The translations under genes and the position numbers were made by a program. From Paenibacillus solanacearum (lineage in GTDB: Bacteria > Bacillota > Bacilli > Paenibacillales > NBRC-103111), in assembly GCF_910593845.1 (NCBI RefSeq), contig NZ_CAJVAS010000022.1:1-64000 (forward strand): a stretch of DNA of 64,000 bases. Direction: 5' to 3'. The notes below the pieces were generated by a model, which saw only the letters and a list, made by a program, of their open reading frames with translations, was not told the origin of the DNA and did not search any database. Shown one piece after another: positions 50,547 to 58,439 of the stretch (its first letter is position 1; the number at the start of each line of letters is the position of its first letter).

Positions 50547-51779
50547 GTGTCCCGTCTCCCCTTTCTATTCATCGTAACGGGAATCGCCGGCTTTGCGCTG
50601 TTTCACGGGGCGTCCCTGATGTCGCTCTCCGCCTGGATCGGCGAAGGCTTGCGCGGCCCGACCGGATGGTTCCATATTCATTTATTTGTTCTCGGTTGGG
50701 CTACCATGCTTGCGATGGGCGCCGTCTATCAGCTCATCAACGTCATTCTGCAATCGAACCTTTACAGCGAGCGGCTCGGCTTCGTTCACTATGTATGCTT
50801 CACCGCCGGTCTTGCCGGTCTGCTGTACGGCTTCCTGCAAGGCAACGTGTATATGATCGCAGCCTTCGCAACGGCTGCTCTGATGGGCATAGTTTTGTTT
50901 GCCTGGAACGTTGGGGCCACGCTATGGCGCGCTTCGCAATGGAATGCGGTCACCATCAGCGTCGCATGCGCTATGGGGTATTTGGTGCTTACCGGGCTGT
51001 CGGGATTGTCCATGGGGGTTCATTTCGTCTGGGGCGATTGGCCGGAGCTGCACGAGCGCTTGTTCGGGGCCCATATTTGGCTTGGCACACTGGGATGGTT
51101 CGGGCTGCTGATTACCGGGTTCAGCTACAAAATGCTGCCGATGTTTTATTTGTCGCACCAGTACCCCACCCGGCTGCAGAACGCAGTCCTGCTGTTATGG
51201 AATGCTGCGGTGTTAGGCGGGGCCGCTTCGTTTCTAGGGGACTTAGGCGTATGGACGAAGCTTCTGGCGCTTCTTCTCCTTGTGCTCGCGATCGTGATCT
51301 ACAACATCCATCTTCTGCAAATTCGGCGAAGCCGTCACAAACGCAATCCCGGATCAGGTATTCGCTGGTCCATGCTCGGCAATCAAGTCTTTGCCGCGGC
51401 GGCCTGCCTGATGCTGCTCTATTCGCTGTGGTTTCCGCAGCATCTGCTTGACGCCAAGTTCGTGCTGCTGTCCGGGTGGATCTATTTGGGCGGATGGGTC
51501 TCGTTTACGATTCTCGGTTATGCGTCGAAGATCGTCCCCTTTTTATGGTGGACGCATCGATACGGCAAAACCGCAGGGAAACCCGGTACGCCGGTTATGT
51601 CCGATCTGTTGGATGATACGAAAGTAAACGTCGGGCTCGCGGCTGTCTTCTGCGCCGGATTATTGCTGACGGCAGGGCTGCTCTTGGATTCGCAGTCGCT
51701 CATCGCTATAGGCGGCGTGGCATTCTCGGTTAGCTCCCTCGCTTATATTGGTTTAATCGGTTACGTCTTCGCCCGTTAA
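50547..51779 (+). CDS. Haem-copper-oxidase subunit I-like polytopic membrane protein
   Basis: A 410-residue protein from a GTG start after AAGGAGGCG, with about 12 predicted helices. Putative haem-ligand histidines lie in GWFHIHLFVLGWATM, GVHFVWGDWPELHERL and FGAHIWLGTLGWFG. It resembles the standalone subunit I-like and NnrS-like proteins of NO-metabolising bacteria and is a distant relative of the protein at 36906. There are no partner oxidase subunits nearby. Placed within an Fnr operon beside ric and hemerythrin, it may bind or reduce NO, or export a haem-nitrosyl product. Confidence 0.65.
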   Translation: MSRLPFLFIVTGIAGFALFHGASLMSLSAWIGEGLRGPTGWFHIHLFVLGWATMLAMGAVYQLINVILQSNLYSERLGFVHYVCFTAGLAGLLYGFLQGNVYMIAAFATAALMGIVLFAWNVGATLWRASQWNAVTISVACAMGYLVLTGLSGLSMGVHFVWGDWPELHERLFGAHIWLGTLGWFGLLITGFSYKMLPMFYLSHQYPTRLQNAVLLLWNAAVLGGAASFLGDLGVWTKLLALLLLVLAIVIYNIHLLQIRRSRHKRNPGSGIRWSMLGNQVFAAAACLMLLYSLWFPQHLLDAKFVLLSGWIYLGGWVSFTILGYASKIVPFLWWTHRYGKTAGKPGTPVMSDLLDDTKVNVGLAAVFCAGLLLTAGLLLDSQSLIAIGGVAFSVSSLAYIGLIGYVFAR

Positions 51780-51810
51780 CATTCAAATGGCAGAATGGAG
51801 TGTATATATC

Positions 51811-52107
51811 ATGGAACAAACAGAACGCTTGCGTGAATTGCTGAAGGAAGTGTACGATCCGGAGCTCGGGGTCAACATCGTCGATCTCGGCCTCATTTAC
51901 GATATTCGCGAAGAACCGGAGCGCATCTATGTGAAGATGACCTTGACGACACCGGGATGCCCGATGCACGATACGATTATCGGCGCGGTTCGATGGGTGC
52001 TGACGGAACATACGGATAAGAGCGAGGTGGCCATTGATGTCGTATGGGAGCCGGCGTGGTCGCCGGACAAGATGTCGGATGAAGCCAAGGAGGCGCTCGG
52101 TCCGTAG
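51811..52107 (+). CDS. MIP18/SufT-like (DUF59) metal-sulfur cluster assembly factor
   Basis: A 98-residue protein of the DUF59 family with the signature YDPELGVNIVDLGLIYDI and the motif TTPGCPMHDTI, whose Cys is conserved in Fe-S biogenesis factors such as SufT, PaaD and MIP18. ATG 51811 follows GGAG. It is the last gene of the DUF2249 operon, 31 bases after the membrane protein, and is followed by a bidirectional terminator. It probably helps to assemble or repair Fe-S proteins under the same anaerobic or nitrosative conditions as ric. Confidence 0.85.
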   Translation: MEQTERLRELLKEVYDPELGVNIVDLGLIYDIREEPERIYVKMTLTTPGCPMHDTIIGAVRWVLTEHTDKSEVAIDVVWEPAWSPDKMSDEAKEALGP

Positions 52108-52140
52108 AGGCGTTCAGCTATGCTTAACCGGAATGAACAA

Positions 52141-52178
52141 ACACCCTGAGCTGATTGCGGCCTCATCAGTTCAGGGCG
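52141..52178. terminator. Bidirectional terminator
   Basis: ACACCCTGAGCTGAT and ATCAGTTCAGGGCGT pair with two mismatches around an 8-base loop. It lies between the convergent DUF2249 operon and fnr. Confidence 0.7.
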
Positions 52179-52200
52179 TCTGTCGTATCATGCCAACCGG

Positions 52201-52905
52201 CTACATTCTGCAAATTTCTTTCGGGCAATGCTCGCACTGGCATACAGTGCGAAGATAATCGAGCTTGTTTATAACGAAGCGGCCGTCTTGGTACTGTATC
52301 ACTTCTTCCTTCCTCAAGTCGCTCAGCATCCGGTTAACGCTTTCCCTTGTAGCCCCGATCATATCCGCCATTTCACTGTTGTTTATTTTCAAATCAATGT
52401 AGATGCCATGGTCGGTTTCTACGCCATACGTGTTGCTAAGCCGGATCAGAAGGGAACAGATCGCGCCCGGTTTGCCGAACATGAGCAAGTCCCGGAACTT
52501 GGTCTGCGTCAAACGATGCATCAAACCCATCCACTTCATAAACTCGATCGCCAAATCGCCGTGCTGCCACAACAGTACCTCCAAATCCTTGCGCTGGATC
52601 ACCCCAATGTCGCCGCGCTCCGTCACTTCCGCGCTGAAGCTGTGGACCGAGTCCTGAAACGGGTCCATCTGCCCGAACATGTCGCCTTCCTCATGAAGAT
52701 ACATCGTAAAGCTTCTACCGGTGTCGGATGTTTTCGTCGTCCGCACGCGGCCGCTAATCACAAAATATAATTTATCGGCCGTGTCCCCTTCCCAAAAAAG
52801 ATAGGACCCCTTCTCTACTTTTTTTGTATACATAATGCTTTTCAATTTATCCAGGCTTTCAGCCGACAGCACCTGATGAATTCCTCTTTGCTGGATGGCA
52901 GTCAT
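52201..52905 (-). CDS. fnr: Fnr, oxygen-sensing [4Fe-4S] Crp family regulator
   Basis: A 234-residue regulator of the Bacillus Fnr type. The sensor domain covers about residues 20-130. Asp139 falls where the Asp ligand of the B. subtilis cluster lies. The helix-turn-helix has SEMADMIGATRESVNRML, with the E..R pattern for TGTGA sites. The C-terminal motif VCQCEHCPKEICRM supplies Cys222, Cys224, Cys227 and Cys232, three of which match the B. subtilis cluster cysteines. It is the obvious activator of the Fnr-box promoters across 28-57 kb. The divergent region to nreA holds a perfect Fnr box. Confidence 0.92.
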   Translation of the reverse strand: MTAIQQRGIHQVLSAESLDKLKSIMYTKKVEKGSYLFWEGDTADKLYFVISGRVRTTKTSDTGRSFTMYLHEEGDMFGQMDPFQDSVHSFSAEVTERGDIGVIQRKDLEVLLWQHGDLAIEFMKWMGLMHRLTQTKFRDLLMFGKPGAICSLLIRLSNTYGVETDHGIYIDLKINNSEMADMIGATRESVNRMLSDLRKEEVIQYQDGRFVINKLDYLRTVCQCEHCPKEICRM

Positions 52906-52964
52906 CGAACACGACCCCTTTCAAATTCTCATTGCTTTTATCATAAACGGAATGGAATGTTTTT

Positions 52965-52994
52965 TTTATCGGGAGTTCCACTGATCTTTCGAGG
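52965..52994. repeat. Shared ~30-bp intergenic element, copy 2
   Basis: TTTATCGGGAGTTCCACTGA followed by TCTTTCGAGG. It is a near copy of the element at 46437-46467 and lies about 18 bases from the Fnr box of the fnr/nreA divergent region. Confidence 0.5.
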
Positions 52995-53012
52995 AAAAAG
53001 CCCCTATCTTGC

Positions 53013-53028
53013 TGTGACGTTCGTCACA
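53013..53028. promoter_or_regulatory. Perfect Fnr box between fnr and nreA
   Basis: TGTGACGTTCGTCACA is a perfect TGTGA-N6-TCACA palindrome. No good -10 lies 21-22 bases away on either strand, so it may act as an autoregulatory or upstream site. A TATGAT near 52942 (minus strand) could be the fnr -10, and TACAAT near 53142 the nreA -10. Confidence 0.75.
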
Positions 53029-53102
53029 AGTTTCCCCTGATTTTTCGTCGATTCGATCGGGTACATCGTTCCGATGCAAGGCAGTTTTCCTGATGCACTT
53101 TT

Positions 53103-53115
53103 AAGGGAATTCCCC
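53103..53115. promoter_or_regulatory. NreC-like palindrome, copy 2
   Basis: AAGGGAATTCCCC contains the reverse complement of the 12-base palindrome at 46532. It lies about 30 bases upstream of the probable nreA -10, a fitting place for an activator such as NreC. Confidence 0.45.
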
Positions 53116-53197
53116 GACTTACAAACGCGCTAAGAAGCCTTACAATAAGAAAGAAGAAGAGGAACTGCATCGCAGTGAAACGGAGGTGACCTGCGAG

Positions 53198-53635
53198 ATG
53201 CCTTTGATCACGCAACAACTAACGAACGAACTGGAGCGCTTCTGTCAAACGACTTCAAGCCACTTCGCCGCGTTATCGCTAGCGGTACCGGACGAGCAGC
53301 GATTACGCTGGCTGTATGCCTACGGCAACCGGAACGAACGCTACAAAAGAATGGGTGTGAAGCCTGGCGCCGGGCCGGACGGCATGGCTCTTCGAACTGG
53401 TAAACCCGCGTTGTGGGACGAGCAAACGGGTCTGAACGGCAAGGCGGCAGGCGAATGCCCACTCCTGACGGCCGAGAAGCTGCAAGCTGCCGCGGCGATC
53501 CCCCTGATTGATGGCCATGAAATCGCCGGCCTGCTGCTCATCGCGCGACGTACGCCGGAGGCATACACGAATCAAGATTTGATCCGCCTGCAAGAACAGC
53601 TGCCTTATTTATCCGATATTTTACGACTTCACTGA
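53198..53635 (+). CDS. nreA: NreA-like nitrate-sensing GAF domain protein
   Basis: A 145-residue single GAF-domain protein. ATG 53198 is preferred over the GTG at 53186, which abuts GGAG. The chain fits the NreA family: LERFCQTTSSHFAALSLAVP, RLRWLYAYGNRNERY and the ligand-pocket strand AAAIPLIDGHEIAGLLLIAR. In Staphylococcus NreA binds nitrate and controls the NreB kinase. Here the next ORF is only the DNA-binding end of an NreC-like regulator, in the same reading frame 9 bases after the stop, and nreB is absent. It may no longer signal through NreBC. Confidence 0.72.
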   Translation: MPLITQQLTNELERFCQTTSSHFAALSLAVPDEQRLRWLYAYGNRNERYKRMGVKPGAGPDGMALRTGKPALWDEQTGLNGKAAGECPLLTAEKLQAAAAIPLIDGHEIAGLLLIARRTPEAYTNQDLIRLQEQLPYLSDILRLH

Positions 53636-53644
53636 ATTCTGGCA

Positions 53645-53974
53645 ATGATTTTCACTGCCGGGATTATTGTATCGGTCGCGGCCGGCAATGCCTACTTGTA
53701 TCCGACGGCGACCAAACGGCTGATGGGACAATATTTGGACCAGCTGAAACGCGGCGACAACGGCGGGTCCTACGAAACCTTATCGGACCGGGAAAAAGAA
53801 ATCGTAGCGCTGATCGCCAAAGGCTACAGCAACAAAGAGATCGCCGAGCAGCTGGTGATCAGCGTAAAAACAGTAGAAACGCATAAAAGCAACGTTACGG
53901 AGAAGCTCGGTCTGAAGACAAGACCGGAGCTCGTTAAATATGCGCTAAAGAAAGGACTGCTCCAATACGAATAA
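53645..53974 (+). pseudogene. NreC-like response regulator lacking its receiver domain
   Basis: About 109 residues carrying the linker GNAYLYPTATKRLM and a complete LuxR/FixJ helix-turn-helix (LSDREKEIVALIAKGYSNKE, VSVKTVETHK-type IS VKTVETHKSN). This matches the C-terminal half of NreC. The phospho-receiver domain (about 120 residues) and the whole kinase gene nreB are missing between here and nreA. No good ribosome binding site precedes the ATG. It could be a decayed gene. If translated, it would be a receiver-free DNA-binding domain able to bind constitutively. Confidence 0.75.
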
Positions 53975-54110
53975 CGATAGGAGCACGGGATATCCTAACG
54001 TTATAGCGCAAGACGCAACCTATTAACGGAACAGCTGGTTATGCAACGACCGATGGCCGTGCGTGCTTTCGAAGAAAATCATCCGCTGCCGGGCCCAATG
54101 AATTCATACA

Positions 54111-54145
54111 AAAACCTACTAGCCGATGACGGGATAGTAGGTTTT
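54111..54145. terminator. Bidirectional intrinsic terminator
   Basis: AAAACCTACTA and TAGTAGGTTTT form an 11-bp perfect stem with a 13-base loop, between the nreC remnant and the convergent end of pflA. The rest of 53975-54157 shows no gene. Confidence 0.8.
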
Positions 54146-54157
54146 ATGCTTTCAAAT

Positions 54158-54910
54158 TTATGATTCTTGTCCCTTATCGACAACGCAGCCATTGCGTCCG
54201 GCCGCAATGATTTCCTGGGCTCGCGCCACATCCTGGTCCGACGGAGTCTGTACGCCTTCCAGCGGATACACTTTGTTCAACTGCTGCCATTTGTATACGC
54301 CCATGCGATGATACGGAAGCAGTTCGAACTTTTCAACATGCTGCAGCTTGCCGATAAAAGCGCCTAACGCGTACAAGTCTTCATACCCGTCCGTCACGCC
54401 GGGGATAAGCACGTGGCGAATCCAGACCGGCTTCCCCATGCCGGAAAGCCATTCGGCGAAGCGAATAATCCGTTCGTTGGGCTGACTGGTCAATCGCTTA
54501 TGCTTGTCCGGGTTCATCTGCTTCAAGTCGAGCAGTACAAGATCGGTGACTTCCATCAATTCGGCAGCGGCATGTCCCGGCTCGCAAAAGCCGGAGGAAT
54601 CGAGTGCCGTGTGCAGTCCGTACCGTCTCTTGCACTCTGCGAATAATCGGGCGACGAAGGAAGATTGAAGCGTCGGTTCGCCGCCGGTCACGGTAATGCC
54701 GCCGCCGGATCTGCGGTAATATTCCAGGTACGGCTCGATTTCCGCCAGTATTTCCTCTACGGTCGCAAGTACGCCTCCGCCGGTATCCCATGTATCCGGG
54801 TTATGACAATACTGGCATTGCAGTGCGCAGCCCTGCATGAACAGGACGAAGCGAATGCCGGGCCCGTCCACGGTTCCGAAAGTTTCAATAGAATGATATC
54901 GGCCTTTCAT
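54158..54910 (-). CDS. pflA: Pyruvate formate-lyase activating enzyme
   Basis: A 250-residue radical SAM enzyme that makes the glycyl radical on PflB. ATG 54910 follows AAAGGAG. The cluster motif CALQCQYC gives Cys28, Cys32 and Cys35, and the GGEPTLQ motif follows. It has the single-cluster length typical of true PflA, without extra ferredoxin domain. It lies 34 bases after pflB and shares its Fnr-controlled transcript. Confidence 0.92.
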   Translation of the reverse strand: MKGRYHSIETFGTVDGPGIRFVLFMQGCALQCQYCHNPDTWDTGGGVLATVEEILAEIEPYLEYYRRSGGGITVTGGEPTLQSSFVARLFAECKRRYGLHTALDSSGFCEPGHAAAELMEVTDLVLLDLKQMNPDKHKRLTSQPNERIIRFAEWLSGMGKPVWIRHVLIPGVTDGYEDLYALGAFIGKLQHVEKFELLPYHRMGVYKWQQLNKVYPLEGVQTPSDQDVARAQEIIAAGRNGCVVDKGQES

Positions 54911-54944
54911 GCGGGCCACGCTCCTTTCACCAATCAAACACGAA

Positions 54945-57215
54945 TTAGATGGTACCGTGGAACGTACGGTTGATGACATCCAACTGCTGTTCCCTGGTCA
55001 GCTTAATGAAATTTACGGCATATCCCGAGACGCGGATGGTCAGCTGAGGATAATTTTCCGGGTGCTCCATCGCATCCAGCAGCTGCTCGCGATCGAACAC
55101 GTTCACGTTCAAATGATGTCCGCCTGTTGCGGCATAGCCGTCGAGCAGCGCCGTCAAGTTCCCGATGCGGGCTTCCGGCTCCTTGCCCAGCGCCTTCGGT
55201 ACGATCGAGAACGTATTCGATATGCCGTCCAGGCAGTTCGCGTACGGGATTTTCGCTACGGATGCCAGCGAAGCGAGCGCCCCTTTCCGGTCGCGGCCAT
55301 GCATCGGATTCGCACCCGGCGCGAACGGCTCCCCTGCCAGACGTCCGTCCGGCGTGCTGCCTGTCTTTTTGCCGTACACGACATTCGAAGTAATGGTCAG
55401 CACCGACATCGTCGGAATGGCGCCGCGGTAAGCGTGATGCTTGCGAAGCCGATTCATGAACGCCTCCGTCAGCTGGACGGCTATGCTGTCGACCCGCTCG
55501 TCGTTATTGCCGTATTGCGGATAATCGCCTTCGATTTCAAAATCGACGGCAATGCCCTTCTCGTTGCGGATAGGCCGCACCTTCGCATACCGGATCGCGC
55601 TCAAGCTGTCCGCGGCGACGGACAATCCTGCGATGCCGCAGGCCATCGTGCGTACGATTTCCCGGTCATGCAGCGCCATCTCGATGCGTTCATAGCAATA
55701 TTTATCATGCATGTAGTGAATTACATTGAGCGTATTCATATACAGCTTGGCGAGCCAGTCCTGCATCACGTCAAACTTGGCTTTCACTTCTTCATAATCC
55801 AATACGTCCGACGTGATCGGAGCGATAGGCGGTCCCACTTGAATGCCGAGCTTCTCGTCCACGCCGCCGTTAATCGCGTACAGCAGCGCTTTCGCCAGGT
55901 TGGCGCGGGCGCCGAAAAACTGCATTTGCTTCCCGATTCGCATTGCGGAGACGCAGCAGGCAATCCCGTAATCGTCACCGAAATAAGGGCGCATCAAATC
56001 GTCGTTCTCATATTGAATCGAGCTGGTCTCGATCGACACCTTGGCGCAGTATTTCTTGAAATTGTCGGGCAGTGCGGTGGACCAAAGCACCGTCAGGTTA
56101 GGTTCCGGCGCAGGTCCGAGGTTGTACAGCGTATGCAGAAACCGCAGCGAGTTGCGCGTCACCCACGTCTGTCCGTTCAAGCCCATTCCGCCCACCGCCT
56201 CGGTCACCCAGGTCGGATCTCCGCTGAACAGCTCGTTGTAATCCGGCGTGCGCAGAAATTTGACGATCCGCAGCTTCATGACGAAATGGTCGATCAGCTC
56301 CTGCGCGCCCACCTCGGACAGCGCGCCCTCCGTCAAGTCCCGCTCGATATAAATATCCAGGAAGCTGGAGACGCGGCCCAAGCTCATCGCGGCGCCGTTC
56401 TGTTCCTTGATCGCGGCAAGATAGGCGAAATAGAGCCATTGCACCGCTTCTTTCGCATTGCGGGCGGGTTCGGAAATATCGCAGCCGTATGTCAACGCCA
56501 TCGACTTCAGTTCATGCAGGCTGCGGATCTGCTCCGACAGCTCCTCGCGGGCGCGAATGACATCTTCGGTCAGCGCATCGACTTCAAGCTGGAGCAGATC
56601 CTGCTTCTTGTCCGCAACCAGACGATTCACGCCATAGAGAGCGACACGCCGATAATCTCCAATAATCCGGCCCCGGCCGTAAGCATCCGGCAGGCCCGTG
56701 ATGATTCCCGCTTTCCTCGCGGTACGCATCTCCGTCGTATAGGCGTCGAATACGCCTTGGTTATGGGTTTTTCGGATGTCGGTGAACAGCCGCTCGATCT
56801 CGGCGGGCAGCTTGTACCCGTAAGCCTCGCAAGCATCGGCAACCATGCGAATCCCGCCATAAGGCTGGATGGACCGTTTCAGCGGCGCATCCGTCTGCAG
56901 GCCGACAATTTGTTCCTTCGACTGATCGATGTACCCCGGCGCGTGCGAAGTAATGCCGGAAACCGTATGAACATCGATATCAAGGACGCCGCCGTTCATT
57001 CTTTCCTGACGCAGCAGCTCGCGAATTTGCAGCCACAGCGCCGTCGTCTCCTCCGTTGGACCGGCAAGGAAATCTTCGTTCCCTTCATAAGGCGTAATGT
57101 TCCGGTGAATGAAGTCGTTCACATCGATCCGCTTTTGCCAAGCGCCCGCTTGAAAACCGCGCCAAGCCGGCGACCCCGCGGCTTTCCCTGCTATATCCGT
57201 TTCTTTTATCAACAT
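54945..57215 (-). CDS. pflB: Pyruvate formate-lyase (formate C-acetyltransferase)
   Basis: A 756-residue glycyl radical enzyme converting pyruvate and CoA to acetyl-CoA and formate without oxygen. The start at 57215 follows GGGGGTG. The catalytic cysteine pair is in DYGIACCVSAM, and the radical glycine is in the C-terminal RVSGYAVNFIKLT. Length and motifs fit PflB rather than glycerol or choline lyases. The upstream Fnr box has class II geometry, so it is an anaerobic gene under Fnr. Confidence 0.95.
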   Translation of the reverse strand: MLIKETDIAGKAAGSPAWRGFQAGAWQKRIDVNDFIHRNITPYEGNEDFLAGPTEETTALWLQIRELLRQERMNGGVLDIDVHTVSGITSHAPGYIDQSKEQIVGLQTDAPLKRSIQPYGGIRMVADACEAYGYKLPAEIERLFTDIRKTHNQGVFDAYTTEMRTARKAGIITGLPDAYGRGRIIGDYRRVALYGVNRLVADKKQDLLQLEVDALTEDVIRAREELSEQIRSLHELKSMALTYGCDISEPARNAKEAVQWLYFAYLAAIKEQNGAAMSLGRVSSFLDIYIERDLTEGALSEVGAQELIDHFVMKLRIVKFLRTPDYNELFSGDPTWVTEAVGGMGLNGQTWVTRNSLRFLHTLYNLGPAPEPNLTVLWSTALPDNFKKYCAKVSIETSSIQYENDDLMRPYFGDDYGIACCVSAMRIGKQMQFFGARANLAKALLYAINGGVDEKLGIQVGPPIAPITSDVLDYEEVKAKFDVMQDWLAKLYMNTLNVIHYMHDKYCYERIEMALHDREIVRTMACGIAGLSVAADSLSAIRYAKVRPIRNEKGIAVDFEIEGDYPQYGNNDERVDSIAVQLTEAFMNRLRKHHAYRGAIPTMSVLTITSNVVYGKKTGSTPDGRLAGEPFAPGANPMHGRDRKGALASLASVAKIPYANCLDGISNTFSIVPKALGKEPEARIGNLTALLDGYAATGGHHLNVNVFDREQLLDAMEHPENYPQLTIRVSGYAVNFIKLTREQQLDVINRTFHGTI

Positions 57216-57246
57216 AGGACTGCACCCCCACTGCTTTGATAAGACT

Positions 57247-57289
57247 ATGTTACACTTTTCACAATCTTTGCGCTGTGACAAGCCTCACA
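57247..57289 (-). promoter_or_regulatory. Class II Fnr promoter of pflBA
   Basis: On the minus strand the perfect box TGTGAGGCTTGTCACA (57274-57289) is followed after exactly 21 bases by the -10 TAACAT (57247-57252). The same -10 and similar flanking bases occur at the hemerythrin promoter (28425-28467). Confidence 0.87.
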
Positions 57290-57392
57290 CGATCAAAAAA
57301 AGCCGATCAACTCAGCATCTGTTAGCGTTGCGGCGCGGCACAGCGCAGCGGTCGGTCTAACAGCCGCTTCGCGGTCAGCGAGCGACGAGCGG

Positions 57393-57423
57393 CGAAAATA
57401 AAAAAGAGCGCTCACGGCGCTCT
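57393..57423 (-). terminator. Intrinsic terminator after the truncated esterase gene
   Basis: AGAGCGC and GCGCTCT form a 7-bp stem with a 5-base loop. On the minus strand it is followed by TTTTTTATTTT. It lies 15 bases past the stop at 57438. The stretch 57300-57392 has other inverted repeats (TGTTAG/CTAACA, GCCGCT/AGCGGC) without an evident gene. Confidence 0.8.
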
Positions 57424-57437
57424 GTCCTGCTTTATTT

Positions 57438-58106
57438 TCAATACCATGTCATGGACCGGAATCCGGAACGGCCGCTTTGCCAAACGGTCCGCGCTTTAGA
57501 CGTGTCCCTGCAGTATCGCTCTCCAGCTGGAGGATTGATGGACAAAGACAGCGCGTCCTCTACGGCGTAAGGAACCATGGAGCCGTGCGTTTCGGAGGTG
57601 TGCTTTCGAAACGCGACGCAGAGCCCGGGCAAGCCCGTTAACGCGGCAGCGACGTCCTCCCCTGTCGGACCGGAACGAAGACGCGCCAGCTGAGCTGCTT
57701 CCGACTCGCTAAGTCCTTGCCGCACCGTCTTCTTCCCCGAGGTTTCGATCAGCAGATCGATCGAACCGCTGCTTCGTCCATCCTGCCGGGCCGCAATAAA
57801 GCGGGCTTGTTCCGTCAATATCGAGCCGGCGTTCCACCAGATCGACGGGTCCGCGGCCACGTACGTTTGAAATGCCTCTGCGTCTGTATACATGATGTGC
57901 AGTGCGAACAAATCGCCAAGGGAATGACCGAACAAGGTCTGACATTGACGGTCAATGGGGGCAAGGCGCGCGATCGCCGGTTTCAATTCTTGTTCGATGA
58001 AAGCGAAGAAAGCGTCCCGTCCGCCTGTAGCCGGAACCGGCCGATCCCGTAAAGCGGGGATATATTCCGGCACGCCTCCTCCATCTTGGATGATAATAAT
58101 TCTCAT
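57438..58106 (-). CDS. N-terminally truncated siderophore-esterase-like hydrolase
   Basis: A 222-residue protein aligning only with the C-terminal two thirds of PF00756 esterases: FIEQELKPAIARLAPIDRQC, nucleophile motif GHSLGD, ADPSIWWN and a catalytic-His motif THGSMVP. The first ~110 residues, including the strand before the oxyanion site that the homologue at 4756 has, are absent. The ATG at 58106 overlaps the stop of the small upstream ORF (ATGA), so translation is probably coupled. The last ~25 residues look unrelated to the family. It stands under a Fur promoter. It may be a degraded esterase rather than an active one. Confidence 0.65.
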   Translation of the reverse strand: MRIIIIQDGGGVPEYIPALRDRPVPATGGRDAFFAFIEQELKPAIARLAPIDRQCQTLFGHSLGDLFALHIMYTDAEAFQTYVAADPSIWWNAGSILTEQARFIAARQDGRSSGSIDLLIETSGKKTVRQGLSESEAAQLARLRSGPTGEDVAAALTGLPGLCVAFRKHTSETHGSMVPYAVEDALSLSINPPAGERYCRDTSKARTVWQSGRSGFRSMTWY

Positions 58107-58351
58107 TTATTGCTGCGAAGAAGCAGCCTTTCCTGTTCGCAAGCTTGCGCGGAACCGCTATCGTTCGTTCCGTTTGCCGCCGATCGTTTATAGGCTTCCG
58201 CCGCTGAAATCAGCGGGTTATTCAACAGCTCGATCAACGAAATCGGTCTCAGCCGCTCCTCCTCGCCTTCCACTTCGAACTCTGTTATCGATGCTTGGGA
58301 ACGTCCGTCCCGTTCCTGCATCGCCCGGTAAATTCTATACATAAGCCCCAT
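58103..58351 (-). CDS. Small protein between Fur promoter and truncated esterase
   Basis: An 82-residue polar protein, start at 58351 with an excellent AAGGAGG ribosome binding site. It has no membrane segment and no recognised domain. The middle PISLIELLNNPLISAAEAYK is the only hydrophobic part. It is the first gene after the Fur promoter at 58440 and overlaps the esterase ORF by 4 bases. It could be a true small iron-regulated protein, or a remnant fused by the deletion that removed the esterase N-terminus. Confidence 0.5.
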   Translation of the reverse strand: MGLMYRIYRAMQERDGRSQASITEFEVEGEEERLRPISLIELLNNPLISAAEAYKRSAANGTNDSGSAQACEQERLLLRSNK

Positions 58352-58439
58352 CGTTTTTCCTCCTTGAGTGCCATGAAATGCGTATGGATTGACGTAATAG
58401 CTGCATGATATGAATCATCATTTCGTGTTGTACGATTTC

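Noticed and set aside
54909..57239. A 776-codon open frame on the plus strand
   Set aside because: It lies entirely opposite pflB, has an Arg/His/Gln-rich composition typical of an antisense frame, and no ribosome binding site or domain.
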